From contig NZ_NCQY01000030.1 in assembly GCF_002894645.1 (NCBI RefSeq), positions 655,943 through 702,214 of the forward strand: DNA of 46,272 nucleotides. Direction: 5' to 3'. The notes beneath the pieces are model-generated. The model was given only the letters and a program-made list of their open reading frames with translations. It did no database searches and was not told the origin of the DNA. Position 1 is the stretch's first letter. The number at the start of each line of letters is the position of its first letter. The position numbers and the translations under genes were made by a program. Positions 26,285 to 34,672 of this stretch are shown here, piece by piece. The DNA comes from Salinibacter altiplanensis (GTDB lineage: Bacteria; Bacteroidota; Rhodothermia; Rhodothermales; Salinibacteraceae).

Positions 26285-27577
26285 ATGCACACGTTTCTGT
26301 CCCGTGTTTTCCACTGGTCGTTCTGGGCGCCTTCTCGCCGACCGGGCTTCCGGGCTGGACTCGGGCTTCTTCTCGTTGCGATGGTGGGGCTGCCGACCGC
26401 CCCGGCGGCCGGACAGGCGTTCCCGGGCGCCCCGGACGAGCCAGGCCTCAACCTACGACTCTATCCTCTCGACACGTGGAGCCCACGGGTCGGCGTGGGC
26501 GTCGGGGCTGGGCTCGTGGTGCACCACCTGGGGCGTCGTCATGCGCAGGCCCTCGTGACTGCGGCCCCGGCCCGGCACGAGCAGGTGGCCACCGCGGCCT
26601 GGGCCAGCGCCCACCCCGAGCAGGTCCGTCAGTACGTGCTCGTAAGCGCGCGAGGCCTCCACACAAACCGCGACTGGTTCTACGGACTCGGGCCCGGGAC
26701 GTCCTCCGACGCCCGGCAGTCCGTCGAGCGCTCCGCCGCCCAGTTCCGGATTCGGGTGGGTCAGCAGTTTCTCGACCGGCACCTGCTGGTCCAGCCGCAC
26801 GTCGGCCTGTCGGCCCATCGGGTCGATCGCGTGCCGTCCCCCACGGCCCCAGATCTGGACGCGCGCTCCCAGGAGCACCTCCGGCAACTGGCAAGCAGTC
26901 AGCTCGGCCCCTTGTCGCCGGCCCACACTGGCCTCCGCATAGGGATCGATGTGGAGTACGACACCCGTCCCTCAGGCCCTCGCCCCACGCGAGGAATGCT
27001 CCTGCGCGGCGGTTGGGCGCGATACGAGTCCACCGCGTCCGTGCAGTTCGATCGCCTGGACCTCAGCGCCCACGGAGTGGTGCCGCTCGGCGGTGCACAC
27101 CGCCTCGTGGGACACCTGTCGCTGGCCCACACCGCCGCGCGGGGCAAGGCCCCCGTGCCCTACTACCTACGCCCGATGTTCGGCGGCACCCGGGTCCCCG
27201 GATGGGCGCGACACCGCTTCGTCGACTCTGATCGCCTGATCGGCAGTGCACTATACCGCTTCCCCCTCGCCCAGCCCCTGAACGTGGTTCGCCTCGACGG
27301 CCACCTAGGCCTTCACGCCGCAAGCGTGTACGACGACGTGTTCTCCAACGCGGCCCTCGACCTGACATTCGACGAGGCCCCGGACGTAGGCGGGGCCTCA
27401 GTTCCCCTGCGACCGGCCGCGTCCGTCGGGCTCCGCGTGGGACTGTCGTTTCGCGAGGTGCCTTCGCTCGACCTTGCGCTTGGGGTCAGCCCGGAGGGGG
27501 TGACGGGCGTTCGGGTTGCCCTTCATCAGGACCTACGCGCCCTGCGCCCGGCCCACCACCGGCTTCGCCGACCGTAA
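26285..27577 (+). CDS. Barrel-only D15/Omp85-family outer-membrane protein
   Basis: 430 residues. Signal region to about 43 (AAG before Gln44). There is no POTRA domain: the mature protein begins almost at once with strands LNLRLYPLDTWSPRVGVGVG. The middle contains the surface-antigen signature GIDVEYDTRPSGPRPTRGML, and further on FGGTRVPGWARHRF, which aligns with the 'GG..LRGY..xRF' turn of Omp85 barrels, followed by strands up to the end. The last residues are HHRLRRP, so the beta-signal is not terminal. Known POTRA-less relatives are cargo or assembly-independent barrels; the role here is unknown. Divergent from purD and upstream of the GT2-like gene (49-base gap). Confidence 0.75.
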   Translation: MHTFLSRVFHWSFWAPSRRPGFRAGLGLLLVAMVGLPTAPAAGQAFPGAPDEPGLNLRLYPLDTWSPRVGVGVGAGLVVHHLGRRHAQALVTAAPARHEQVATAAWASAHPEQVRQYVLVSARGLHTNRDWFYGLGPGTSSDARQSVERSAAQFRIRVGQQFLDRHLLVQPHVGLSAHRVDRVPSPTAPDLDARSQEHLRQLASSQLGPLSPAHTGLRIGIDVEYDTRPSGPRPTRGMLLRGGWARYESTASVQFDRLDLSAHGVVPLGGAHRLVGHLSLAHTAARGKAPVPYYLRPMFGGTRVPGWARHRFVDSDRLIGSALYRFPLAQPLNVVRLDGHLGLHAASVYDDVFSNAALDLTFDEAPDVGGASVPLRPAASVGLRVGLSFREVPSLDLALGVSPEGVTGVRVALHQDLRALRPAHHRLRRP

Positions 27578-27626
27578 AACAGCGTCCTCCCTCCAGCTGG
27601 TCGTTCCCTCGCTCCACGCATCCCCC

Positions 27627-28628
27627 ATGCCGTTCGTCGTCATTACAATTCTCTTCGCCCTCGTCGGAGCGTACGCGCTCGGGGCGGGGGCCGCGGCGCT
27701 GGCCTTTCTCACCGCCCGGAACCGCTCCTTGCCAAGCGCGCCTACAGAGTGGCCCCCCGTGACGGTCGTTCCCTCTCAGGGTGCGGACCCGGGCGCTCTT
27801 CGGGACGCCCTGGCGTCCTGCGAGTATCCGACGGACCGCGTCGAGGTCACACATTCCGACGCCCCCGCCTCGACGGCGAGCGGCAGTGCCCCCACCTCGG
27901 ACAACGTAATCCTGACGCTTCCCCCCGGAGCCGAGGTCCCGCCCGAGTGGCCCCAGTCGATGGTGCGGCCGTGCCAGACCGATGCCTCGGTCGTGGTGGG
28001 CCCTACGCTGGTAAGGCACGACAATCTGTTTCTGCCCCGACTCGAAGCCCTGCAGCATTTGGGCCGCCTGACACGCCTGGGCGGGACTGCGCACCTGGGC
28101 CTTCCCATCGGCCCCGGCACCGCCAACCGTGCCCTCAACGCCGACGCTCGCCCCTCAGCTTCCCCCTCCTCTGAAGGACCTGCCCCGTTGGGCCCTCCTC
28201 CGACCACCTCGGTCACCTTTAATTCCGCGCCGGAGGCAGCCGTAACGCGCCCCGCCGCCGGTTCATTCGTCGACCTCCTCCGCAGACAGGCCGAGCGGTT
28301 CCACCACGCGCTCCGCACCCCGTCCCGGTTCGTACAGGCCCAGGCGATCGGGCGCTGGGGGATCAATGCCGTGCTGCTTGCCTGCAGTGCCGTCGCCATC
28401 ATCCTGCCCGCCTGGCGGCAACCTACGCTTGTCGCCCTCCTCGGCAAGATGGGCGCGGACATGCTGCTTGCCGTTCCGGCCGCGTCCCACTTTGGGGAGC
28501 GCGGCCTGCTTCGATCCATCGTCGCGACCGTTCTGGTGCTCATGGTTTCAACTTCTCTCGCGGGCGGGTGGGCCCTGGTGGGCTCCTCCAAGCCGGACAG
28601 CCTGGACCGGGCGGGGGTGGACACGTAA
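27627..28628 (+). CDS. Degenerate GT2-like membrane protein (probable pseudo-glycosyltransferase)
   Basis: 333 residues from the ATG at 27627. The layout is that of a membrane GT2 enzyme: N-terminal helix (4-29), then EWPPVTVVPSQGADPGALRD and CEYPTDRVEVTHSD (the 'xVTVVxxxRNE...YPxxxxEVxxVDD' part), VILTLPPGAEVPPEWP, VVVGPTLV, and LEALQHLGRLTRLGG. Where active enzymes have T-DAD-C for the DxD metal site, this has TLPPG (97-101). The QxxRW region is replaced by RRQAERFHHAL (219-229). The C-terminal membrane helices remain (about 246-266, 296-317). So the catalytic residues are gone while the architecture stays. The gene is 53 bases upstream of a polysaccharide deacetylase, as active GT2 genes often are in Bacteroidota. 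Confidence 0.75.
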   Translation: MPFVVITILFALVGAYALGAGAAALAFLTARNRSLPSAPTEWPPVTVVPSQGADPGALRDALASCEYPTDRVEVTHSDAPASTASGSAPTSDNVILTLPPGAEVPPEWPQSMVRPCQTDASVVVGPTLVRHDNLFLPRLEALQHLGRLTRLGGTAHLGLPIGPGTANRALNADARPSASPSSEGPAPLGPPPTTSVTFNSAPEAAVTRPAAGSFVDLLRRQAERFHHALRTPSRFVQAQAIGRWGINAVLLACSAVAIILPAWRQPTLVALLGKMGADMLLAVPAASHFGERGLLRSIVATVLVLMVSTSLAGGWALVGSSKPDSLDRAGVDT

Positions 28629-28681
28629 CGGTGTCCGGTCCTCCGAGCTCGTGAATCGACTCTGACCGCACGCCTCCCCCA

Positions 28682-29329
28682 ATGCGCTTCCTCATTCCCT
28701 ATCTCGCCACCCACGGCCTGCGCCCGTTCCACCGTTTCTTTCCGGACCTCCTCTGGCGGATCGAGGCGGAGGCAAAGACCGCGTACCTCACGTTTGACGA
28801 TGGTCCCACCGAGGAAATCACGGACGACCTGCTCGACCTGCTCGCACAGTACAACGCGCAGGCCACCCACTTCCTCGTCGGCCAGAACGCAGACGACCAT
28901 CCGGACCGGACCCAGGCGATCGTCCGGGCCGGCCACCGCGTCGGCAACCACACCTACACGCACGTCGACCCGTGGTCTGTGCCCCACGAGCGGCTGCAGA
29001 GCGAACTCGTCCGCACCACGCGGCGGCTGCGGGCGCTTACACAAACCCGGGTCCGGGCGCTCCGTCCGCCCTACGGCCGCCCCACGCAGGGCCTCCGCCG
29101 GTGGTGCGCAGCCCAGAACCAGCGCATGGTGATGTGGGACGTGATGCCGGGCGACTACCTGAAGACCGCCCGGGCTCGACGGGTGTCAGACTTCGTGGTC
29201 CGCCACGTACGTCCCGGCTCCGTGATCGTCCTGCACGACAACCCCATCTGTGAAGACGTAACCCTCCCAGCCCTGGAGACGATTCTCAGCACGCTCTCCG
29301 CCGAGGGGTGGACATTCGACGCGCTCTGA
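28682..29329 (+). CDS. Polysaccharide deacetylase (NodB homology domain)
   Basis: 215 residues, membrane or cytoplasmic. Predicted to remove N-acetyl groups from a glycan; the substrate is not clear from sequence. All five NodB motifs are present: YLTFDDGP (D39, D40), GNHTYTHVD (H90, H94), RPPYG (128-132), WDVMPGDY, and VIVLHDN (H185, D186). There is no cleavable signal peptide; the N-terminal IPYLATHGLRPF may be a short anchor. It starts 53 bases after the GT2-like gene. In Bacteroidota a GT2 gene followed by this kind of deacetylase is a recurrent pair (from general knowledge of such loci), which makes the loss of catalytic residues in the partner striking. Confidence 0.92.
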   Translation: MRFLIPYLATHGLRPFHRFFPDLLWRIEAEAKTAYLTFDDGPTEEITDDLLDLLAQYNAQATHFLVGQNADDHPDRTQAIVRAGHRVGNHTYTHVDPWSVPHERLQSELVRTTRRLRALTQTRVRALRPPYGRPTQGLRRWCAAQNQRMVMWDVMPGDYLKTARARRVSDFVVRHVRPGSVIVLHDNPICEDVTLPALETILSTLSAEGWTFDAL

Positions 29330-29508
29330 GGGCTCTCAAGGGCGGAGTCTCTTCAATTCCGCGGACGGCACGGAGAAATGCTTGAGGGAGCATGGCGGGT
29401 CCTTCTCACTCGTTCAGCCGACCCGTGCCGGGTCCTCCAGAATGAGAAAGCCCCTGCCCGGCCCACGTTCAGGCCCCTGTTTGCCCCCTCATGGCGTGCG
29501 GCCGAGGG

Positions 29509-29844
29509 CTACTCCTTCAACTGCTCGCGGAGCTCGACAAGGAACGAGCGGAGGGCCCTCAAATCGTCTTCGAGGTCACTCGCAGTCTCCGTGCTTGCGT
29601 CCTTCCGTGCAATAGCCTGCCGTGCTCCCTCGATCGTGTACTTCTCGTCTTTCAGAAGATGGCGGATGCGCTCGACCGTCGCTACGTCCTCCTCCGTGTA
29701 GACGCGCCGCCCGGCCCGGTTCTTCCGAGGACTCAAGACCTCAAACTCCTGCTCCCAGTACCGGAGAACATGGGGCTCCTGATCGACGATCTCGCCAACC
29801 TCCCCGATCGAGTAGTAGAGCTTCTCGATTTCGTCCTCAGGCAT
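29509..29844 (-). CDS. MerR-family transcriptional regulator
   Basis: DNA-binding regulator. 111 residues. A MerR winged-helix fills the N-terminal 70 residues: LYYSIGEVGEIVDQEPHVLR, then YWEQEFEVLSPRKNRAGRRVY and the helix TEEDVATVERIRHLLKDEKY. There is a short coiled dimerisation helix (to about 111) and no effector-binding domain or metal-binding Cys. This short class is conserved in Bacteroidota, target unknown. ATG start. It lies 111 bases below SbcC on the same strand and convergent with the deacetylase gene (179 bases). Confidence 0.9.
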   Translation of the reverse strand: MPEDEIEKLYYSIGEVGEIVDQEPHVLRYWEQEFEVLSPRKNRAGRRVYTEEDVATVERIRHLLKDEKYTIEGARQAIARKDASTETASDLEDDLRALRSFLVELREQLKE

Positions 29845-29955
29845 GGGCTTACGTGCTCAGCAAAAAGAGCATGGGCGAAATGGATATAGGGCCGTACGTC
29901 ACTGCGCCTTCACCGTTCGGCAGATTGGCCGTCGAGCAGGCTCTCGACGCCCAGG

Positions 29956-32900
29956 CTATGCCCCGACGAGTTCGAACGTCGAGCCCACGGACGGGTCCTT
30001 TTCAACCTCAATGCGCACCGGGAATGCCCGCTTGAGCCGTTCGAGGTGGGTGATGACGAGGATTTTGGCAAAGTCCTCGCGGATCGCCTGGATGGCCTCC
30101 ACGAGCCGCTCGATGCCGGCCTCGTCCTGCGTGCCGAACCCTTCGTCGATCACGAGGGTGCGCACCCGCACGCCGCTGCGCTCGGCCAGCAGTTGCGCCA
30201 GCGCGACGCGGAGGGCAAAGTTCACCCGGAAGCTCTCCCCGCCCGAGTACGTCTCGTAGGGGCGCGGGGCCCCGTGCTCATCGGTGATGATGATTTCGAG
30301 CGTTTCCTTGGTGCCCCCGCTTTTCTTCTCTTTAAGAGTCTCGAGCCGCACATGCATCCGGCCGTCGGTAAGGCGGTCCAGAATGCGATTGGCGCGTTCT
30401 TCAATATCGGGAAGCGTCTCTTCGATAATGAGCGACGGGATGCCGTTCTTCCCGAAGGCAGCGCGGAGATGCTTATACCGCTGTCGGTCGGCGACGGCGT
30501 CCTGCCGCTCTTCTCGGGCCTCTTCCAGGGCCTCCCGATCCGCCGCGGCTTGTTCCAACTGCGCGCTCAGCTTGCCGAGGCGCTGCTGCAGCTCGTTGAG
30601 CGTGTTCTCCTCGGCTTCCACCCGCTCCGACACGTCCTCTTGTTTAGCAACCACCTCAGGCTTGTCCTCTAGCGCCGACGTGCACTCCGCGAGGCGTTCT
30701 TCCAGCCCTTGCTTCTCCTCCTCGGCCTCCTCCATTCGCTCTTGCACCCGGGCGCGCTGCTCCACCCACTCGTTGCGGTTTTCTTCGGCGGTGACGAGGG
30801 CGTTGTGGCGGTCCGGCACGTCGCCTAGCTCCTGCAGTCGCTCTCGAATTTCTTGAAAGCGGTCCGGGTCAAAATCAAGGGCCTCCATCTGTTCTCGAAG
30901 GTTCTCCATATCCTCTCGGAGGTCTTCGGCCACCCGGTTCTCCTCCAGTGCCGTTCGGAGCTGCTCGATCTTCTCGTCCCGCTCGTTCAGCGTCTGCGCC
31001 AGCTCCTCGTGCCGCGCCGCCGCCCGTTCGATCTCGTCCAGCCGATCCGCGTACCGGTCGAACTGGGCCGCCCGGTTCTGAAGAGTCTCGAGCGCGTCCG
31101 CATCGACCTCGACGCCCGCGAGGCGCTGTTTGCAGGCCTGCCAGCGCCGCCGCGCCTCCTCGGCGTAACGTCCTTCTGTGAGGCGCTGGCGAAGGCGCTC
31201 GGCCTTCTCGCGGTGGGCGGCGAGCGCCTCCGCCGTCTCCTCCAGCGACCGCTTCTGCTCCTGGGCCGTGGCGAGGGCCTCGCCCACATCGTCCAGCGCC
31301 TCCCGCTTCTCCGCAAGCTGGCGATACGTCCGTCGCAATTTGGCCCGGCGGTCTTTTTCTTCGTCCAGGCGCGCCTGCGCCGACTCGATGGCCGTGTCGA
31401 GCTCGTCGATGTGGCCTCGGAGTGTGGCCGTTGCCTCTTCTCGGTGGGCGTCGGTCAGCTCGGTGCCACAGGTCGGGCACACGTCTCCATCCGCTTCCTG
31501 GAATCGCTGGAGATCCTCGGCCTCTCGCTCGCGTTCATCCCGCAGCGCTTCCAGCTGCCCCGCCTGCTCTTGCACAGCCTGCGACCGGGCGGTTCCTTTC
31601 TTCTCGACCTCCACCATGCGCTCATCCAGGGCCGCCCGCGCCTCCCGCTTCGAGCGCAGCTCGTCGATGCGCGCCTCGATCGTCTCTTTCTGGTCCAGAG
31701 CCTCGGCCTCCTCCTCAATCTGCGCCTGGAGGGTTTCAACCTCGCCCCGGAGCTGCTGCCGGCCCCCCACGATGGCCTCTCGCGCCTCGGCCTTCCGCTG
31801 CTCCAACCGGTCCCGACGCCGGCGCACATGCTTCCGCTCGGGCACCTGCTGCCGAGCGGCCTGCGCCCGACGCAGATGGGTTTCCACCTCGGCCCGCGAG
31901 TCGAGCGTCTCGCGGCAGTCCTCCAGCGACTCCTCGATGCCGGCCCGCTCAGCCCTCAACCGCTCCAGGCGCCGCTCCACGGCACTGCGCCGCTTCTGGA
32001 GAGCGGACGACTTTTCATCGAGCGTTTGCTTGAGGGCCCGATGTCGTTCGCGTGTTTGTTCGAGCGCGTCCCGCTCCTGCACGAGAGACTGATGTTCGTC
32101 GTAGGCCTCCGCGATGGCCGTGCGGTCGTCCAGAAGGGCCTCGGCCTCCTGGATGCGCCCCGTGAGGGACTCGATCTCGTCGCGGTGGGCATCGATTCGG
32201 CTGTCCAGACTGGCCATCGACTCGCGAATGGACTCGGCCTCCCGGGCCGTTGCCTCTAGGTTGGCCCGCTTCTGGGTCAGCGCCTTCTCCCGGTCGCGAA
32301 GATCGGAAAGGGTCTCCGTCTGCGTCTCGATGTCTGCCTGCACGACCTCCCGCTCCTCTTCCCAGTTCGGCACGTCCTCCAGGGCCTTCTCCAGGCGCTC
32401 CACCTCCGCCGCGGCCCGCTGCTGCCGCTCTTTCGCGTCGCGCCAGTGGTCGCGGGCCTTGTCTTCAAGGGCCTCGTACCGGCTAAGGTTGAGAATGCGG
32501 GTGAGGATCTCCTTGCGCTGGCTGGGGCGCTTCTGCGTAAACTCGTCGGAGCGGCCCTGCAGCAGGAAGGCCGAGTTGATGAACGTGTCGTAGTCCAGCC
32601 CCAGGGTGTCTTCGATGCGCGCCTGCGTCTCGCGCTGGGTCGCCCCCGTCAGCGGACGGTACTCCGTGCCCGCGGCGTCGTTGAGCTGAAACTCGAGGTC
32701 GGACGAGGTGGTCTTGCCCGTTTCCGAGCGCGAGAAGGAGCGGACCACCCGGTAGCGCGCGTCGTCCAGGTCGAAGGTGAACGACACCTGCATGTGCCGG
32801 GTCCCGATCCGGATCAGCTCCTCGTCGGGCTTGCGCCGGCCGCTCGACTTGCGGGCCTCCCCCCATACGGCCCACGTCATCGCGTCGAGCAGGGCCGACT

Positions 32901-33015
32901 TGCCCTCTCCGTTGCCGCCGGACAGGCAGGCCACGCTGAAGTGATCAAACTCAAGGGGCGGGGCCTCCGTGCCGTAGCTCAGGAAGTTTTTCAGTTCCAG
33001 GCGAACCGGGACCAT
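29956..33015 (-). CDS. sbcC: SbcC/Rad50-like exonuclease ATPase subunit
   Basis: SMC-like ATPase of the SbcCD nuclease that processes hairpins and double-strand breaks. 1019 residues from the ATG at 33015 (MVPVRLELKNFLSYG); a longer in-frame start adds 22 residues of poor quality. Walker A is GGNGEGKS (33-40), Q-loop SAFLLQGRSDEF, and the ABC signature TYSGGESFRVNFALR (SGGE 924-927) with Walker B TLVIDEGFGTQD (about 953-964). Two long coiled coils flank a zinc hook CPTC (C513, C516). No sbcD/mre11 gene is adjacent on either side: the flanks are MerR and CvpA. ABC spacing and fold are diagnostic; the partner must be elsewhere. Confidence 0.93.
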   Translation of the reverse strand: MVPVRLELKNFLSYGTEAPPLEFDHFSVACLSGGNGEGKSALLDAMTWAVWGEARKSSGRRKPDEELIRIGTRHMQVSFTFDLDDARYRVVRSFSRSETGKTTSSDLEFQLNDAAGTEYRPLTGATQRETQARIEDTLGLDYDTFINSAFLLQGRSDEFTQKRPSQRKEILTRILNLSRYEALEDKARDHWRDAKERQQRAAAEVERLEKALEDVPNWEEEREVVQADIETQTETLSDLRDREKALTQKRANLEATAREAESIRESMASLDSRIDAHRDEIESLTGRIQEAEALLDDRTAIAEAYDEHQSLVQERDALEQTRERHRALKQTLDEKSSALQKRRSAVERRLERLRAERAGIEESLEDCRETLDSRAEVETHLRRAQAARQQVPERKHVRRRRDRLEQRKAEAREAIVGGRQQLRGEVETLQAQIEEEAEALDQKETIEARIDELRSKREARAALDERMVEVEKKGTARSQAVQEQAGQLEALRDEREREAEDLQRFQEADGDVCPTCGTELTDAHREEATATLRGHIDELDTAIESAQARLDEEKDRRAKLRRTYRQLAEKREALDDVGEALATAQEQKRSLEETAEALAAHREKAERLRQRLTEGRYAEEARRRWQACKQRLAGVEVDADALETLQNRAAQFDRYADRLDEIERAAARHEELAQTLNERDEKIEQLRTALEENRVAEDLREDMENLREQMEALDFDPDRFQEIRERLQELGDVPDRHNALVTAEENRNEWVEQRARVQERMEEAEEEKQGLEERLAECTSALEDKPEVVAKQEDVSERVEAEENTLNELQQRLGKLSAQLEQAAADREALEEAREERQDAVADRQRYKHLRAAFGKNGIPSLIIEETLPDIEERANRILDRLTDGRMHVRLETLKEKKSGGTKETLEIIITDEHGAPRPYETYSGGESFRVNFALRVALAQLLAERSGVRVRTLVIDEGFGTQDEAGIERLVEAIQAIREDFAKILVITHLERLKRAFPVRIEVEKDPSVGSTFELVGA

Positions 33016-33391
33016 GCGTGGAGCAGAGGAGCACAGACGAAGAAGCACACCGGAGGTGGACCCGGGAGAAATTCCCGACACAGCCGCCCTGTTTCCGAAA
33101 TGCCCCGCCTCACCGAAATTCCATGGGCGTCACGATCACGGTCGCGTCCACTGCGTCGGTCAGTACTCTCTCGGGGCGTATTCCCTCTCTCCTGCGCGGG
33201 ACCGGGTCCCCGGCGCACGGCACAAGCTACATCGGGCGTGTTGGCCCTTCTTCGCCGACGCTCAGGGCGCACCGCCACGGGCCTCGTTCAGAGGACGGTT
33301 CTTGTCCCGTCCGCTCTTGTTTTAGCGGTCTGTTCCATGGCCACGTACGCAAAGGCAGGCCCGTGGGGCTGCCCCAGGGCCGCCGAACACA
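33016..33391. other. 376-base gap between sbcC and cvpA
   Basis: The only gene-free stretch above 300 bases. I see no convincing short gene: open frames here are Arg/Pro-rich with no family signature. It holds a 6-base inverted repeat (GGACGG/CCGTCC, 33293-33312) and a smaller one (CGGGA/TCCCG, 33063-33077). No promoter match of the TTTG-N20-TAnnTTTG kind was found. Confidence 0.6.
33293..33312. repeat. Inverted repeat below cvpA
   Basis: GGACGG and CCGTCC flank an 8-base loop about 80 bases past the cvpA stop. A T-rich stretch follows on the plus strand only, so as a terminator for the minus-strand cvpA it lacks the expected run. Weak. Confidence 0.25.
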
Positions 33392-33985
33392 TCACTGAAC
33401 GCCGGGCTGGGCGCCCGAGCGGACGTTGTCGGAGCTGGAGGACTCCGGGACAGTATCCATCCGGGAGCGCACCTGCCGACCCAGCTGATCGGCCGCTCGT
33501 TTGGCCGCGGGAAACCAGGCTTCAGTCGCCTCGATCGTCTTGGGCAGAAGCTGTGCAACTGGGCGGTAGAGCGCCGAGTCGTCCCGCGTCTTCTCCTCCG
33601 GAAGCTCCAGGCCGGCGAGCACCAGAAAAAGGAGGCTCAGAAGCAGCGCGGCCTTTGCCCCGCCAACCGCTCCGCCAACCGCCCGGTTCACGAACGAGAG
33701 AGACAGGGTGTCAAACAGCTGCTCCAGGAGCCGGGCGAGGGCGAAAAACAGGAGATACACTCCCAGAAACAACACCGTAAAGCCGGCAAGCGGGGCGACG
33801 GACGCGGCAAGGCCCAGGCTCTCGACGATGAGTGTCCCGACCACCCCCATGAACTCCACGGAGAAGAGAAGCGCGGCCACGAGCCCGAGCAGGCTGGCCG
33901 CCTGGCGCACGGCCCCCACTAGGTACCCACGGATGAGTCCCCCGAGGAGAATGGCGAGGATAAGCCAGTCGAGCACAGTCAGCAT
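33392..33985 (-). CDS. CvpA-family membrane protein
   Basis: 197 residues. Four membrane helices are visible (about 5-20, 27-51, 62-86, 102-123) with the family's LDWLILAILLGGLIRGYLVG N-terminal helix, then FVNRAVGGAVGGAKA. After the last helix comes a soluble tail of about 70 residues with many charged residues. CvpA proteins are linked to colicin V production in E. coli and, more broadly, to envelope integrity; the mechanism is not known. ATG start. It is 376 bases above sbcC and 134 bases below the YqeY gene. Confidence 0.88.
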   Translation of the reverse strand: MLTVLDWLILAILLGGLIRGYLVGAVRQAASLLGLVAALLFSVEFMGVVGTLIVESLGLAASVAPLAGFTVLFLGVYLLFFALARLLEQLFDTLSLSFVNRAVGGAVGGAKAALLLSLLFLVLAGLELPEEKTRDDSALYRPVAQLLPKTIEATEAWFPAAKRAADQLGRQVRSRMDTVPESSSSDNVRSGAQPGVQ

Positions 33986-34119
33986 GTCAACACCGCTGGT
34001 GAGCTGGATACGGGGTCGTGCCCCAAAAGGTGAAGAAAAAGTGCAGCGATGTAAAGCAGCGGGCCGGAACGAGATCCACCGCGGCGGGAATCGCTCTACA
34101 CCGGGGACGTCCCGGCCGA

Positions 34120-34587
34120 CTAATCAGAGAGCCGATCCTGAACCATCTCCCGTACGCGATTTCCATCCACCCGTCCGCGCAGCTCGTCCATGGCGCGCCC
34201 CATGACGGATCCCATGTCCGCCATTGAGGTCGCGCCGACCTCGTCGATGATTGCTTGGAGGCGTTCGGACAGCTCTTCGTCTGCCAGCCGGTCCGGCAGG
34301 TAATGCTCGAGGACCTCGATCTCTTCCCGCTCCTTCTGCGCTAGGTCGTCGCGATCCGCCTCTTCGTACTGCTCGATCGAGTCGCGGCGCTGCTTCACTT
34401 GCTTCTGGACGACGGCCAGCTCCTCCTGTCTCTCCAGGTCAGAGTCGGTTCCGGACCGCCGCTTCGCAATCTCCTTGTTGGCGAGGGCGGCCCGGAGGGA
34501 GCGGAGGGCGCGTCGGCGCACGTCATCCTGCGCCTTCATGGCATCGGTGAGGTCCTGCTTTACGCGGTCGAGGATGGAGTCGGACAT
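34120..34587 (-). CDS. YqeY/GatB-domain protein
   Basis: 155 residues from the ATG at 34587. The frame is open 201 bases further upstream, but that part is ptsI antisense and unlike any YqeY start. MSDSILDRVKQDLTDAMKAQ, RALRSLRAALANKEI, and the tail KEREEIEVLEHYLP with GSVMGRAMDELRGRVDGNRV are diagnostic. The fold is the tRNA-contacting C-terminal domain of GatB, on its own. A link to tRNA or amidotransferase is inferred from the fold; no role is proven. It follows ptsI by 85 bases on the same strand. Confidence 0.92.
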   Translation of the reverse strand: MSDSILDRVKQDLTDAMKAQDDVRRRALRSLRAALANKEIAKRRSGTDSDLERQEELAVVQKQVKQRRDSIEQYEEADRDDLAQKEREEIEVLEHYLPDRLADEELSERLQAIIDEVGATSMADMGSVMGRAMDELRGRVDGNRVREMVQDRLSD

Positions 34588-34672
34588 GAGGTTGAAGTTC
34601 GAAGTGACTGGGAGAATCGTGATACGTGAGTTGGGGGGAGCGGCCCCGGCGTGCGTCCATCGCCGCTGCGGG

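Noticed and set aside
30853-32259. 468-codon antisense Leu-rich frame across SbcC coiled coil.
   Set aside because: Leu-rich composition is what the reverse of a Glu/Gln/Arg-rich coiled coil gives.
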